From contig NZ_KB893330.1 in assembly GCF_000374045.1 (NCBI RefSeq), positions 9,394 through 73,393 on the forward strand: a stretch of 64,000 nucleotides of DNA, in the 5' to 3' direction. A program made the translations under genes and the position numbers. The notes beneath the pieces are model-generated. The model was not told the origin of the DNA, searched no databases, and was given only the letters and a program-made list of their open reading frames with translations. Of the stretch, positions 29,117-39,523 are shown piece after piece. The DNA is from Segetibacter koreensis DSM 18137 (GTDB lineage Bacteria > Bacteroidota > Bacteroidia > Chitinophagales > Chitinophagaceae). Within the stretch, counting starts at the first letter, position 1. Each line of letters begins with the position of its first letter.

Positions 29117-31327
29117 ATGTCTACCAACAATAAAAATAACAGGCGGGAATTTTTAAAAATGTCAGCTCTCACCGGAGGTGGATTGCTGCTGGGTTTTAGC
29201 TGGTTTGGTGCTGATGCAAAAGCGCCGGCAGTTGTTGATAAAGCAGGTGTAGCAGGAACGGGCGCTTTTAATAGTTATTTATCTATTTCTACTGATGGAA
29301 CCATAACCATTCTTTCTCCAAACCCCGAGTTGGGACAGAACATTATGACTTCTTTTCCTATGATTGTAGCAGAGGAACTCGATGCAGATTGGACAAAAGT
29401 AAAAGTGATCCAAGCTCCTCTGGACACCAAGAATTTTGACAGGCAGGTAACCGGCGGTAGCGGCGCTGTTCCACATTCCTGGAAATTATTAAGGAATGCA
29501 GGAGCTACTGCAAGACACATGTTAATACAGGCGGCTGCACAACGGTGGAATGTTTTACCTGAAGAATGTACAGCAAATAATGGTTTTGTACTTCATTCAA
29601 AATCTTCAAGAAAATTAAGCTTTGGTGATCTTGCAGAAGAAGCTTCTAAAATTCCAGCTCCAACTGAAATAAAGCTGAAGGACAGAAAAGATTTCAAACT
29701 TATTGGAAAAGAAATAAAAAATGTTGCAAACAAGGATATTGTGACAGGTAAAGGGCTTTTCGGGTTGGATTTTTACAGGGAGGGAATGTTGTTTGCGGTA
29801 CTGCAGCGTCCACCTGCTTTTGGCACTAAAATTAAGTCAGTAGATGCTGACGCCGCAAAAGCTTTGCCGGGAATTGTTGATGTGGTTACTTTTAAAAACA
29901 ATGTGGCCGTAGTAGGTAAATCAACGTGGGAAGTGATGAAGGCAAGAAAGGTTTTAAAGATTGATTATGAAAAAGACGGCAATATTGAAAGCTCAAGTGA
30001 TCATGACCAATTATTTAAATCATTATTAGAAACAGGAACTGCTACTGTGCGAAGAAAGGATGGAGACACCGAAGCTGCGTTTAAAAATGCTGATAAAACT
30101 ATAAAAAGTGAATACCAGTGCCCTTTTTTATCGCATAGCCCTATGGAACCAATGAACTTTTTTGCCCATGTACGTGCAGATGGAGTAGAATTAGTTGGAC
30201 CGACGCAAACGCCTGCAAGTGCGCGTGAAGCGACTTCAAAATTATTAGGCATACCGGAAGATAAAATCACTTTAAATATAACCCGCTTAGGTGGCGGTTT
30301 CGGAAGACGCTTAAAAACAGATTACGTAACCGAAGCTGCTGAATTATCTAATCTTATAAAAGCGCCGGTGAAAGTAATATGGTCACGGGAGGACGATATG
30401 ACGGGAGGAAGCTACCGGCCTGCGGTTCGTTACCGGTTTGAGGCTGCTTTAGATACCAGCGGAAATATGATAGGATATAAATTAAGAGGCGTCGGAATAA
30501 ATTCTGGAAATTGTACACGTGAAGATAATTTCCCATCAGGGGCAGTAGATAATTTATTGATAGATACTGTTGAACACGTATCACCTATCACAACAGGTGC
30601 ATGGCGAGCTCCAATTACTAACTTTCTGGCTTTTGCAGAACAAGCCTTCCTTGATGAGGTTGCACATGCTGCCGGTAAAGATCCGGTTCAGTTTAGATTG
30701 GAGCTTTTACAAAAAGCAAAAAAGGCGCCGGTGGGTGAAATAAAATATGATATTGATAGAATGGAAGGCGTGATAAAATTGGCTGTTGAAAAATCGGGTT
30801 GGGGATCGAAAAAAGGAATCTCGCAAGGTTTTAGCGTTTACTTTTCTCATCGTTCATATGTTGCCCAGGTTTGTGAAGTTGCGATGAAAAGCGGAAAACC
30901 TGTTGTCAAAAAGATTTATGCTGCTGCAGATTGCGGACAGGTTGTTAATTTAAGTGGAGCACGTCAACAGGTAAGAGGGGGTATCGTAGATGGATTAGGA
31001 CATGCCATGTTTGGCAAATTATCGTTTAAAGACGGAGCTACAGAACAGAAGAATTTCGATACGTATCGTCTGATACGTATGAAGGAAATACCGGAAATTG
31101 AACCATATTTTGTTGATAATGGTATTGACCCAACTGGTTTAGGGGAGCCGGCCCTTCCGCCTACCGGCGGAGCGGTCGCAAACGCTATTTTTGCTGCGAC
31201 CGGCAAGCGTGTCAAAAATCAACCATTTATGGAAGAACCCGTTTTTAAAAGCAGTAATAAGGCCATTAATAAAACTAAGCATAGCAAGCTTCCAACCAGC
31301 AGCCTGGAAAGAGAAAAGAGGTCGTAG
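29117..31327 (+). CDS. molybdopterin-binding subunit of a molybdenum hydroxylase (IorB-like), Tat-exported
   Basis: The large catalytic subunit, which would hydroxylate an aldehyde or N-heterocycle at a Mo-molybdopterin cytosine dinucleotide site. The start is the ATG at 29117; the frame could be extended only to a TTG. The N-terminus has a Tat motif, NRREFLKMSALTGG, so the folded complex, including the small subunit, is probably carried to the periplasm. Motifs seen include GQNIMTSFPMIVAEEL, RLGGGFGRR, GAWRAP and the C-terminal GLGEPALPPTGGAVANAIF with the conserved active-site Glu. No cytochrome subunit or cofactor-maturation gene is adjacent. Substrate unknown. Confidence 0.93.
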   Translation: MSTNNKNNRREFLKMSALTGGGLLLGFSWFGADAKAPAVVDKAGVAGTGAFNSYLSISTDGTITILSPNPELGQNIMTSFPMIVAEELDADWTKVKVIQAPLDTKNFDRQVTGGSGAVPHSWKLLRNAGATARHMLIQAAAQRWNVLPEECTANNGFVLHSKSSRKLSFGDLAEEASKIPAPTEIKLKDRKDFKLIGKEIKNVANKDIVTGKGLFGLDFYREGMLFAVLQRPPAFGTKIKSVDADAAKALPGIVDVVTFKNNVAVVGKSTWEVMKARKVLKIDYEKDGNIESSSDHDQLFKSLLETGTATVRRKDGDTEAAFKNADKTIKSEYQCPFLSHSPMEPMNFFAHVRADGVELVGPTQTPASAREATSKLLGIPEDKITLNITRLGGGFGRRLKTDYVTEAAELSNLIKAPVKVIWSREDDMTGGSYRPAVRYRFEAALDTSGNMIGYKLRGVGINSGNCTREDNFPSGAVDNLLIDTVEHVSPITTGAWRAPITNFLAFAEQAFLDEVAHAAGKDPVQFRLELLQKAKKAPVGEIKYDIDRMEGVIKLAVEKSGWGSKKGISQGFSVYFSHRSYVAQVCEVAMKSGKPVVKKIYAAADCGQVVNLSGARQQVRGGIVDGLGHAMFGKLSFKDGATEQKNFDTYRLIRMKEIPEIEPYFVDNGIDPTGLGEPALPPTGGAVANAIFAATGKRVKNQPFMEEPVFKSSNKAINKTKHSKLPTSSLEREKRS

Positions 31328-31374
31328 GAAAAGTTGCAGAATTTAAATAAGGCAGATAAAAGAAAAATATCTAT

Positions 31375-31406
31375 AAAAGAGGGTGTCCAAAAAGGCATCC
31401 TCTTTT
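31375..31406. terminator. hairpin terminator after the Mo-hydroxylase genes
   Basis: Arms from 31375 (AAAAGAGG) and 31399 (CCTCTTTT) pair, with further pairs in a slightly bulged upper stem and a T-rich 3' side. Confidence 0.75.
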
Positions 31407-31451
31407 ATTATTGAGTGGTTTTAGAGTTCCCGCTATAGCTTGCCGTATAAA

Positions 31452-31486
31452 AAAGGCTGCTTAAAGTAAAAGTTTGAGCAGCCTTT
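31452..31486. terminator. second hairpin terminator, serving the convergent YqaE gene
   Basis: AAAGGCTGCT (31452-31461) pairs perfectly with AGCAGCCTTT (31477-31486). On the minus strand it follows the YqaE-like gene by 25 bases, so the two converging transcripts each have a hairpin. Confidence 0.75.
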
Positions 31487-31511
31487 CAATTTTAATAAAC
31501 AGTGTCTTTTA

Positions 31512-31976
31512 TTACGTACCGCTTAAAATAACATACAAAGCATAAATAATGCCTGGTAATGACCCTAAAAAGAAAATTCCTGCAAAGCCAAAAAGAAGAT
31601 AGCCTAAGAGTGTAAGTAACACTGAAATCCAAAACCTGTTGTTTATTTCGCCTTCATGCAAATAAACGGCTAAAGGCGGTATAAGAATACCAATTATTAC
31701 AAGTAATAAGGTATTTGTACTAACATCGCTCCCTTGTTTTTTCTGAGCCTTGTATTCTTTAATAGCTTTCTTCATTTCCTTGATCCTGCTCTTTTTTTCA
31801 TGCTTTGAAAGACTATTAAATTCTTTCATAGCTTCCTCTATGGTTGCAGTAGCTGGCTCCTTAGCTAGCGAAGTATCAGGCTTTTTTACTTCTCCCTTAC
31901 TAAAGGCAGCAAAGGAAACACAGGGAGAAAAATACATTAAGAATAAAAAAATAAAAAGAGTAAATTTTGTTTTCAT
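31512..31976 (-). CDS. YqaE/Pmp3 family membrane protein with N-terminal extension
   Basis: The C-terminal ~60 residues are a YqaE/Pmp3 module: IIGILIPPLAVYLHEG, a short polar turn, then WISVLLTLLGYLLFGFAGIF and a third hydrophobic end. Typical Pmp3 proteins are only ~50-60 residues. Here ~95 residues precede it: a signal peptide (ends SFA) and a charged Lys/Glu-rich helix (about 45-85) that could be a coiled coil. Pmp3 proteins are linked to membrane potential and salt or cold stress in yeast and plants; the bacterial role is unclear. It is a single-gene unit. Confidence 0.85.
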   Translation of the reverse strand: MKTKFTLFIFLFLMYFSPCVSFAAFSKGEVKKPDTSLAKEPATATIEEAMKEFNSLSKHEKKSRIKEMKKAIKEYKAQKKQGSDVSTNTLLLVIIGILIPPLAVYLHEGEINNRFWISVLLTLLGYLLFGFAGIFFLGSLPGIIYALYVILSGT

Positions 31977-32254
31977 ATCTTTTTTCTGATTTGGCAGATT
32001 AAAGCAATTTTTTAATAAAATTGTTTAACCTACTATACATTTTTGAAAATAGTAAATAATTTTTCAAATGTAGTATAAGTTTTTGTGGCAAAATATGGCA
32101 GCTGCGGTACGTGAATAACTTTATTAAGTGAAGGAACAACACACACAGTACGAATAAATGGCGTTTAGTAACAGAACAAGTAGTGTTAGATTTCTTTAAT
32201 TAATTCTTTTACTTATAGCATTAAAGATGTTAACAAAGAAGGGACCGTTTTATT

Positions 32255-32683
32255 TTACCTGTTTACGGCATTCCAAACAGAATTAGGAACATCTAACAAA
32301 TATTTAAAATCTCCCCTGATTGCTTTCAGAGCGTATTTTTCCTTTTCGATTTCTACCCTTGTTCTAAAACCAAGTTTTCGTAAAATAGGTAAGGCAGTTG
32401 TTCCGTTTTTTGCTATTGTATTTAATGCTACAATAGAGGCTGCCAATGATAATGCAAACCACTTTTTATTAACAGTTAGACCTAAGATCACACCAGCGAT
32501 GTTTATTGCAGTGCTTTCCAATTGCAACACCCTTTCAATATCCCACTCATCATCCAATGCTACCAGTCTGGCTGTTATATCTTCCTGATCGTGATAATAA
32601 CGATTCAACTTTTCCTGAATTTCTTTTTCTGCTTCAGTAGAATGTTCTAACGTTATGTCTGTTTCTTGTTCTAAATTTTCCAT
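32255..32683 (-). CDS. DUF2892-like small membrane protein
   Basis: A 142-residue protein of unknown function. The acidic N-terminal ~60 residues (EHSTEAEKEIQEKLNRYY) look helical; residues ~57-95 hold two hydrophobic segments, WDIERVLQLESTAINIAGVI and KKWFALSLAASIVALNTIA, in a style resembling the DUF2892 inner-membrane domain found beside rhodanese genes. The C-terminal ~45 residues are charged. The family assignment is by appearance only. Confidence 0.6.
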   Translation of the reverse strand: MENLEQETDITLEHSTEAEKEIQEKLNRYYHDQEDITARLVALDDEWDIERVLQLESTAINIAGVILGLTVNKKWFALSLAASIVALNTIAKNGTTALPILRKLGFRTRVEIEKEKYALKAIRGDFKYLLDVPNSVWNAVNR

Positions 32684-32898
32684 ACTTTATTTTTAAAAAG
32701 AGAATTCATTTTTCGTACCAACTTTATTTGTTACCATGAAGATGACGGGAAAAAATTAAACTATGCAGTGTTGCGAAAATCATTCAACAAAAGACTCAAA
32801 GAATACACTTTCTAAAATAAGGTGCTTCGAACATATAAAACTTGTGCTAACTTTTTAATAGAATTTCCTTATCAGCTATATTATGTATAAAACAAAAA

Positions 32899-32920
32899 TC
32901 CCCGCCAAAAGATGCGGGGA
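32899..32920 (-). terminator. hairpin terminator after dnaK
   Basis: TCCCCGC (32899-32905) pairs with GCGGGGA (32914-32920) around an 8-base loop; on the minus strand a T-rich tract follows, about 30 bases past the dnaK stop. Confidence 0.85.
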
Positions 32921-32949
32921 CTTTTATATTCAGATTTACCGAACTAAAT

Positions 32950-34860
32950 TTATTTTACTTCTTCAAACTCAGCATCAGTTACGGTTTCACCTGCATTAGT
33001 GTCAGCACCACCTGTGCCTGCACCTTGTCCGTTGCTACCTGGCTGTTCTCCTGCTCCTTGAGTTGCTTTATACATATCTTCACTAGCTGCAGTCCAGGCA
33101 GTATTCATTTCATTTAATGCTGTATCTATACTTGCCACATCCTGCGATTTGTGAGCGTCCCTTAATTTATTTAAAGCAGCTTCGATAGGTGCCTTTTTAT
33201 CTGCCGGAATTTTATCGCCATACTCTTTCAGTTGCTTTTCAGTTTGGAAGATTAAACTATCAGCCTGGTTGATTTTTTCAACTTTTTCACGAGCTTCTTT
33301 ATCCGCAGCTTCGTTGGCTTTAGCTTCATTCTTCATTTTTTCTATCTCATCCTTGCTTAATCCGCTACCTGCTTCTATGCGTATGTTATGAGATTTTCCG
33401 GTTCCTTTATCTTTAGCGGTAACATGTAAAATACCATTAGCATCAATGTCAAAAGTCACTTCAATCTGAGGAACACCTCTGGGTGCAGGTGGAATACCAT
33501 CAAGGTTAAACATACCTAAGCTCTTATTTTGATTAGCCATAGGTCTTTCACCTTGCAATACGTGTATTTGTACGCCAGGCTGGTTATCGCTTGCTGTAGA
33601 AAACACTTCAGTTTTCTTTGTAGGAATAGTAGTGTTGCTTTCTATCAAACGAGTCATGACACCTCCCATTGTTTCAATACCAAGACTTAGCGGAGTAACA
33701 TCAAGTAACAATACATCTTTCACCTCACCGGTTAATACACCACCTTGTATCGCTGCTCCAATTGCTACAACTTCATCAGGATTTACTCCCTTACTTGGTT
33801 TTTTGCCAAAGAATTTTTCAACTATTTCCTGTACTTTAGGTATACGTGTACTACCACCTACTAAAATAACTTCATTGATATCATTGGTAGAATAACCGGC
33901 ATCTTTTAAAGCCTGCTCACAAGGTTTAATACATCTGGCAAATAAATTATCGCTTAGTTGCTCAAACTTAGCGCGACTTAGCTTTTTTACCAGGTGTTTA
34001 GGAACTCCATCAATCGCGGTAATATAGGGTAAATTAATTTCTGTTTCAGAAGAAGAGCTCAATTCAACCTTAGCTTTTTCAGACGCTTCTTTTAAACGCT
34101 GCCAACTCATTGGATCTTTGCGGAGGTCAACATTTTCATCTTTTTTAAACTCGTCTGCCAACCAGTCCATAATTACTTTATCGAAATCATCTCCACCGAG
34201 GTGTGTATCACCATTTGTTGATTTAACTTCAAATACACCTTCACCTAATTCAAGTATAGATATATCGAAAGTACCTCCACCCAAGTCAAATACTGCAATT
34301 TTCTGGTCTGCATGTTTTTTATCCAATCCGTAAGCCAAAGCGGCAGCAGTTGGCTCGTTTATAATACGACGTACATTTAAGCCTGCAATTTCGCCGGCTT
34401 CTTTGGTAGCTTGCCTTTGTGCATCATTAAAGTAAGCAGGTACCGTGATAACTGCTTCAGTTACTTCTTGTCCCAGGTAATCTTCTGCAGTTTTTTTCAT
34501 TTTCTGCAAAATCATGGCGCTTATTTCCTGCGGAGAATATTGACGGCCATCTATATCAATACGAACAGTACTATTGTCACCTCTTACGACTTTATAGCTC
34601 CAGTGTCCTGCTTCAGATGTCACTTCATCAAATTTGTGACCCATAAAACGCTTAACACTCATGATAGTTTTAGCAGGGTTAGTAATAGCCTGACGCTTTG
34701 CAGGGTCACCTACTTTACGTTCGCCGTCTTTTATAAAAGCGACAATACTTGGGGTTGTTCTTCTGCCCTCGTCGTTAGCTATAACCACTGGCTCATTACC
34801 TTCCATTACGGCTACGCAACTGTTGGTAGTTCCCAGGTCAATTCCTATAATCTTTCCCAT
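32950..34860 (-). CDS. dnaK: molecular chaperone DnaK (Hsp70)
   Basis: The ATP-dependent Hsp70 chaperone. The ATPase domain starts [20 protein letters not shown] and contains the signatures [10 protein letters not shown]-like ([18 protein letters not shown]) and [13 protein letters not shown]; the substrate-binding domain begins around [19 protein letters not shown]. The C-terminal tail is Gly/Ala-rich and ends in EEVK, the usual terminal motif. The 636-residue length is normal. No dnaJ, grpE or hrcA gene adjoins, and no CIRCE element is visible upstream; two copies of an 8-base repeat at 34888 and 34902 are the only pattern there. Confidence 0.98.
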   Translation of the reverse strand: MGKIIGIDLGTTNSCVAVMEGNEPVVIANDEGRRTTPSIVAFIKDGERKVGDPAKRQAITNPAKTIMSVKRFMGHKFDEVTSEAGHWSYKVVRGDNSTVRIDIDGRQYSPQEISAMILQKMKKTAEDYLGQEVTEAVITVPAYFNDAQRQATKEAGEIAGLNVRRIINEPTAAALAYGLDKKHADQKIAVFDLGGGTFDISILELGEGVFEVKSTNGDTHLGGDDFDKVIMDWLADEFKKDENVDLRKDPMSWQRLKEASEKAKVELSSSSETEINLPYITAIDGVPKHLVKKLSRAKFEQLSDNLFARCIKPCEQALKDAGYSTNDINEVILVGGSTRIPKVQEIVEKFFGKKPSKGVNPDEVVAIGAAIQGGVLTGEVKDVLLLDVTPLSLGIETMGGVMTRLIESNTTIPTKKTEVFSTASDNQPGVQIHVLQGERPMANQNKSLGMFNLDGIPPAPRGVPQIEVTFDIDANGILHVTAKDKGTGKSHNIRIEAGSGLSKDEIEKMKNEAKANEAADKEAREKVEKINQADSLIFQTEKQLKEYGDKIPADKKAPIEAALNKLRDAHKSQDVASIDTALNEMNTAWTAASEDMYKATQGAGEQPGSNGQGAGTGGADTNAGETVTDAEFEEVK

Positions 34861-34949
34861 ATTTTATCCTTTTGTATTAATATTTAATTGTCAATTAACA
34901 TTTGTCAATCATTATGCCAAGGGGCAGAAGATGAAAAAATGGCAGAACA

Positions 34950-35441
34950 CTACAGGCTATGCTGTTTAATCTTCTTTATTTTAAAAGTAAAATGTTTTTG
35001 GCTGAGATAACTGAATGTAATAACAACAACCGAGGTAAAAATTTTTGAAAGGGTCGGCTCTATATGCAATTGCTCAATAAAAAATTTAAGAAACATATAG
35101 TTAAGAGCCATACACGCTAGTACAAGAGAAAAATATCTGACTAATTGAATTCTGCCACGAACATTGCTTTCGGTAAAAACAACATACCTGCTCAGGTAAA
35201 AACCAATAGGAAAAGTGAAGCAAAAAGCTGCAACCAGAGCAGCGATGTGAGGGCTCATTGCCAGGGAATAAATTCTTATGATACCTCTTTGTGCAAAAGA
35301 AGATTCAAACTCATGAAAAAGAAAAATATCGAGTAAAGTATTAGCACCCCCGCAGGCAGCGTACCTGAAAGTCTGTAAAGGCATAAACTTTCTAAATAAC
35401 GGATGAAAAAAGTCAATAACCTTAAGAATCAAATCCTTCAT
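34950..35441 (-). CDS. GtrA-like membrane protein
   Basis: A small integral membrane protein of the GtrA family, thought to help move polyprenyl-linked sugars across the membrane for cell-surface glycan synthesis. Four hydrophobic segments are visible: around FRYAACGGANTLLDIFLF, IAALVAAFCFTFPIGFYLS, YFSLVLACMALNYMFLKFF and the C-terminal VVVITFSYLSQKHFTF; the last with its aromatic/basic end is characteristic. The 163-residue length is slightly longer than usual because of an N-terminal amphipathic stretch. No glycosyltransferase is adjacent. It is divergent from argS. Confidence 0.85.
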   Translation of the reverse strand: MKDLILKVIDFFHPLFRKFMPLQTFRYAACGGANTLLDIFLFHEFESSFAQRGIIRIYSLAMSPHIAALVAAFCFTFPIGFYLSRYVVFTESNVRGRIQLVRYFSLVLACMALNYMFLKFFIEQLHIEPTLSKIFTSVVVITFSYLSQKHFTFKIKKIKQHSL

Positions 35442-35515
35442 TAATGGTGTCTTTTCAAAAAGCGACGAAGATAAGAGTCTTAAATTGTACTTTTGCCGCC
35501 CAAATCGTTAAAAGA

Positions 35516-37408
35516 ATGAGTGTCGTTTCAAACATAAAATCTGCTGCTTCTAAGGCCATTAATGAATTATATCAATTTTCAATAAATGAAAACGAAATAA
35601 CAGTTAATGCCACCAAACCTGAATTTGAAGGTGAATATACAATTGTATTGTTCGCTTTTATTAAGCAATTGAAGAAATCGCCAGAATTACTGGGACAGGA
35701 GTTGGGAAGATATCTGGTTGAAAATAACAAAGGGTTATTTTCAGGATTTAACGTAATAAAGGGCTTTTTAAATTTATCAGTCTCCCCCGTCTATTGGACA
35801 GGCTTTCTTAAAAATGAATATCAAAATACTTCATTTGGAACATCTGCCAGCACGGGAAGAAAAGTGATGGTTGAATATTCTTCACCCAATACTAATAAGC
35901 CGTTGCATCTGGGGCATTTACGCAATAACTTTTTGGGGTGGAGCATTGCAGAAATTTTAGAAGCCTCCGGAAACCAGGTGATTAAGACATGTATTGTGAA
36001 TGACCGGGGAATACATATATGCAAGAGTATGCTGGCATGGCAGAGACATGGTAATGGGGCAACTCCTGAAAGCACAGGTGAAAAAGGAGACCATTTGGTT
36101 GGCGAATACTACGTTCGGTTTGAAGAAGATCTGAAGGCTGAGGCTGCAATTGTTCTCGATCAGTTTTTAAGCAGGGAGTTCGAACATTTATCTGAAGAAG
36201 AAGAAAGTGCAGTAATGACGTTGCTCGATGCAATGGATCATGCAGTATTGGCACAAAACAAAGAAAAATACAATGCATTAAAAAGTGAATTGAATGAGAT
36301 AGCACGCAGCAACACTCCTATTATGAAAGAAGCAAAGCAAATGTTGCTTAAATGGGAACAGGGCGATGCCGAAGTGCTTGAGTTATGGAATAGAATGAAT
36401 GCCTGGGTTTATGCAGGCTTTGATGAAACCTATAAAAGAATCGGGAGCGATTTTGATAAAATTTACTATGAAAGTAAAACATACTTATTAGGAAAAGATA
36501 TAGTAGAAGAAGGCTTACAAAAAGGTATTTTATTTAAAAAAGAAGATGGAAGTGTGTGGATTGACCTGACAGCAGAAGGATTGGACCAAAAACTTGTTTT
36601 ACGGAAAGATGGAACTTCAGTTTACATTACCCAGGACCTGGGTCTTGCCCAATTGAAATACCAGGAGTATGGTATAAATGAAAGCATTTATGTAGTGGGC
36701 GATGAGCAAAATTATCACTTAAAAGTGCTGGAGCTGATTTTGCAAAAGTTGCAGTTCCCTTATGCAAATGGCATCACTCACTTAAGCTACGGAATGGTAG
36801 AGCTGCCTACGGGTAAAATGAAAAGCCGTGAAGGAACAGTCGTAGATGCGGATGATCTGGTAGATGAGATGATCTCCATTGCTAAAGAGAAAACGGAAGA
36901 ACTTGGTAAAGTCAAAGATTTTGAAGAAGACGAATTAAAGCAACTACACGATACCATTGGATTAGGAGCTTTAAAGTTTTTTCTGTTAAGAGTTGACCCT
37001 AAAAAACGAATGGTGTTCAATCCGGAAGAAAGTATAGATTTTCACGGTTTTACCGGACCTTTTGTTCAATACACGTATGCGCGTATAAAAAGCATTTTAC
37101 GGAAACAGCAACCAAAAGCAGTTTCTTATGCGGCTAGTCTGCTTCCTATGGAAAAAAATATTTTAGTTAGCCTCGAGCAATTTCCGACAATTATACAGGA
37201 AGCAGGGAATGATCACGATCCATCAAAAATTGCCATTTTTGTTTTTAATCTTGCAAAATCTTTTAATTCATTTTACACAGAACATTCGGTTACCAATGCA
37301 GAAACAGAAGAGAAAAAGGAACTTCGTTTGCAGTTAGCGCAACTAACTTCCCAGGTAATTGAGACATCTATGAGATTGTTAGGAATCAATGTTCCGCAAA
37401 GAATGTAA
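35516..37408 (+). CDS. argS: arginine--tRNA ligase
   Basis: Class I aminoacyl-tRNA synthetase that charges tRNA-Arg. The start is placed at the ATG at 35516 (MSVVSNIKSAASKAINEL), where the ArgS N-terminal tRNA-recognition domain begins; the 24 extra residues upstream look non-coding. The HIGH-type motif is PLHLGHLRNN, and the KMSKS-equivalent is GKMKSREGTVV, a variant usual for ArgS. The C-terminal anticodon-binding domain ends with SMRLLGINVPQRM-like sequence. It is 630 residues long, slightly longer than average because of an acidic insertion near residues 190-280. Confidence 0.96.
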   Translation: MSVVSNIKSAASKAINELYQFSINENEITVNATKPEFEGEYTIVLFAFIKQLKKSPELLGQELGRYLVENNKGLFSGFNVIKGFLNLSVSPVYWTGFLKNEYQNTSFGTSASTGRKVMVEYSSPNTNKPLHLGHLRNNFLGWSIAEILEASGNQVIKTCIVNDRGIHICKSMLAWQRHGNGATPESTGEKGDHLVGEYYVRFEEDLKAEAAIVLDQFLSREFEHLSEEEESAVMTLLDAMDHAVLAQNKEKYNALKSELNEIARSNTPIMKEAKQMLLKWEQGDAEVLELWNRMNAWVYAGFDETYKRIGSDFDKIYYESKTYLLGKDIVEEGLQKGILFKKEDGSVWIDLTAEGLDQKLVLRKDGTSVYITQDLGLAQLKYQEYGINESIYVVGDEQNYHLKVLELILQKLQFPYANGITHLSYGMVELPTGKMKSREGTVVDADDLVDEMISIAKEKTEELGKVKDFEEDELKQLHDTIGLGALKFFLLRVDPKKRMVFNPEESIDFHGFTGPFVQYTYARIKSILRKQQPKAVSYAASLLPMEKNILVSLEQFPTIIQEAGNDHDPSKIAIFVFNLAKSFNSFYTEHSVTNAETEEKKELRLQLAQLTSQVIETSMRLLGINVPQRM

Positions 37409-37718
37409 AACTTTGGCGATTTCTGACCTTTAAACCATCATAACCAAGCTGCTTTATGTATAGAAAATAAATAACTTTACAGAAAGAAAAAATACCGGTT
37501 TTAATTAAAACAGATAGTAAAAAACTTTTGAGCAGATACTAAATAATCACTTGTTTAAGTAAAAAAGTAAACACTTGCTGACAAGGCGAAGAAGTTTTAA
37601 TGGTATTTTTTTTGAAACACAATCTTTCCGGCAATTGTTTCTTTAACTTACAAAATTTGAAAAACAATTTTTTAAAAAATTTGTAATAACAACAGTTTCA
37701 CCTTTTAAATTTTTACAA
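37409..37718. other. gene-free region upstream of catalase
   Basis: No gene is visible in these 310 bases. Two perfect palindromes are present, GTTTTAATTAAAAC at 37498-37511 and a 16-base A/T-only palindrome at 37666-37681. The second sits about 40 bases before the catalase start. Either could bind a redox regulator, but A/T palindromes are frequent in this DNA. Confidence 0.35.
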
Positions 37719-39371
37719 ATGATACCTGAAGAAAACGGTAAACAAAACCAAAACAACGGTGGTCCATCAACAGGCCAGTCAACGCCGTCTGATATTCTAA
37801 CAACCCGGCAGGGTCATCCTGTCAGCGATAATCAAAATCTTCGCAGCGTAGGTAATCGCGGTCCAGCCACTCTAGAGAATTACCAGTTCCTCGAAAAAAT
37901 GTCTCATTTCGACAGGGAGCGTATTCCTGAGCGGGTGGTACATGCACGCGGTACCGGTGCACATGGGTATTTTGAAGCATATGGAACCGTAGGAAATGAA
38001 CCTATATCAAAATATACCAGAGCTAAATTGTTCCAGGAAAAAGGAAAAAGGACTCCAACATTCGTTCGATTTTCAACAGTAGGACATGGAATTCATTCTC
38101 CCGAGACGCTGAGAGACCCAAGAGGTTTTGCAGTTAAATTTTACACAGAGGATGGCAACTGGGATCTTGTCGGTAATAACCTTAAAGTATTTTTTATCCG
38201 CGATGCCATTAAGTTTCCTGATCTTATACATTCACAGAAACCTGATCCTGTTACCAACATTCAGAACGCAGAACGCATCTTCGACTTCTTCAGTAACACA
38301 CCTGAAGCAATGCACATGATCACCTTTTTATATTCACCCTGGGGCATACCTGCCAATTATCGGCAAATGCAGGGATCAGGCGTAAATACATATAAATGGG
38401 TGAATGCAGATGGCGTTGGTGTTTTAGTAAAATATCACTGGGAACCATTGCAAGGCATTAAAAATCTTACCCAGGCACAGGCACAGGAAATACAGGGTAA
38501 AAACTTTAACCATGCAACACAAGACCTTTACCAAGCGATTGAAAGAGGCGATTATCCTCAGTGGGAGTTAAATGTGCAGATCATGGAAGATGGTGAACAT
38601 CCTGAATTGGATTTTGATCCTTTAGACGACACGAAGATCTGGCCGCAGGACTTGTTCCCATGGATGCCGGTCGGTAAAATGACACTGAACAGAAATCCGG
38701 TAAACTTCTTTGCAGAAGTAGAACAATCAGCCTTTGGTACGGGCGTGTTGGTTGACGGTTTAGATTTTTCTGATGACAAAATGTTGCAGGGGCGTACCTT
38801 CTCTTATTCAGATACACAACGTTACAGAGTAGGTGCAAATTACCTTCAATTACCCATCAATGCGCCAGTAAAAAAGGCTGCAACAAACCAAAGAGATGGT
38901 CAAATGGCTTATTACCAGGATATTGTCCCTGGCTTAAATCCGCATGTAAACTACGAACCATCGAACTTAGGCGGGTTAAAAGAATCTCCTAAGACCGGTA
39001 AAGATCATACACCTTTTTATTCAGCTAATCTTGTTCGTCAAAAAATTGACAGAGTTAACCCTTTTAAACAAGCTGGAGAAAGATACAGAGCATTTGAGAA
39101 TTGGGAAAGAGAAGAGCTTATTTCAAATCTTGGAAGCGCTCTTGCAACTTGTGCACAGGTGATCCAGGATAAAATGATCGACATGTTGACACAGTGCGAT
39201 GCCGAATATGGGCAAAGAGTAGCTGATGGTATAAAGAAAGCCAAAGAATTGATAATGAAAGAAAAAGAGATGATGAAGGAAAACGGCCACGCCGCGGCAG
39301 GAAGCAATGCACAGAAAGAAGAAGCAGTTAAACAAGCTGAAGAAATATCTACCGAAGCAAGGCCCTATTAG
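37719..39371 (+). CDS. catalase (monofunctional heme type)
   Basis: A monofunctional heme catalase that breaks down hydrogen peroxide. The distal site is [16 protein letters not shown] with His75, the conserved Asn lies in the [15 protein letters not shown] region, and the proximal heme ligand is the Tyr in [15 protein letters not shown]. The 550-residue length places it in the small-to-medium subunit class with a Lys/Glu-rich C-terminal extension of ~50 residues rather than the ~700-residue HPII class. The N-terminal ~40 residues are polar and Asn/Gln-rich. No signal peptide is seen, so it is likely cytoplasmic. Confidence 0.97.
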   Translation: MIPEENGKQNQNNGGPSTGQSTPSDILTTRQGHPVSDNQNLRSVGNRGPATLENYQFLEKMSHFDRERIPERVVHARGTGAHGYFEAYGTVGNEPISKYTRAKLFQEKGKRTPTFVRFSTVGHGIHSPETLRDPRGFAVKFYTEDGNWDLVGNNLKVFFIRDAIKFPDLIHSQKPDPVTNIQNAERIFDFFSNTPEAMHMITFLYSPWGIPANYRQMQGSGVNTYKWVNADGVGVLVKYHWEPLQGIKNLTQAQAQEIQGKNFNHATQDLYQAIERGDYPQWELNVQIMEDGEHPELDFDPLDDTKIWPQDLFPWMPVGKMTLNRNPVNFFAEVEQSAFGTGVLVDGLDFSDDKMLQGRTFSYSDTQRYRVGANYLQLPINAPVKKAATNQRDGQMAYYQDIVPGLNPHVNYEPSNLGGLKESPKTGKDHTPFYSANLVRQKIDRVNPFKQAGERYRAFENWEREELISNLGSALATCAQVIQDKMIDMLTQCDAEYGQRVADGIKKAKELIMKEKEMMKENGHAAAGSNAQKEEAVKQAEEISTEARPY

Positions 39372-39401
39372 TGGAGCAAACCTTTCTTGATCAATAAAAA
39401 T

Positions 39402-39435
39402 AAAACAGCCTGGAAAATGATTTCCGGGCTGTTTT
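39402..39435. terminator. bidirectional hairpin terminator
   Basis: A 15-bp stem (39402-39416 with 39421-39435, one G-T pair) with a 4-base loop sits between the convergent catalase and NUDIX genes. Confidence 0.9.
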
Positions 39436-39523
39436 ATTAAAATCGTTTTTAATAGTTTTTATATTGCTTTTACAAATCTTGTTCTTCCAATTTACAAAAG
39501 CAAGAAAAAATTTTCTTTGACCT

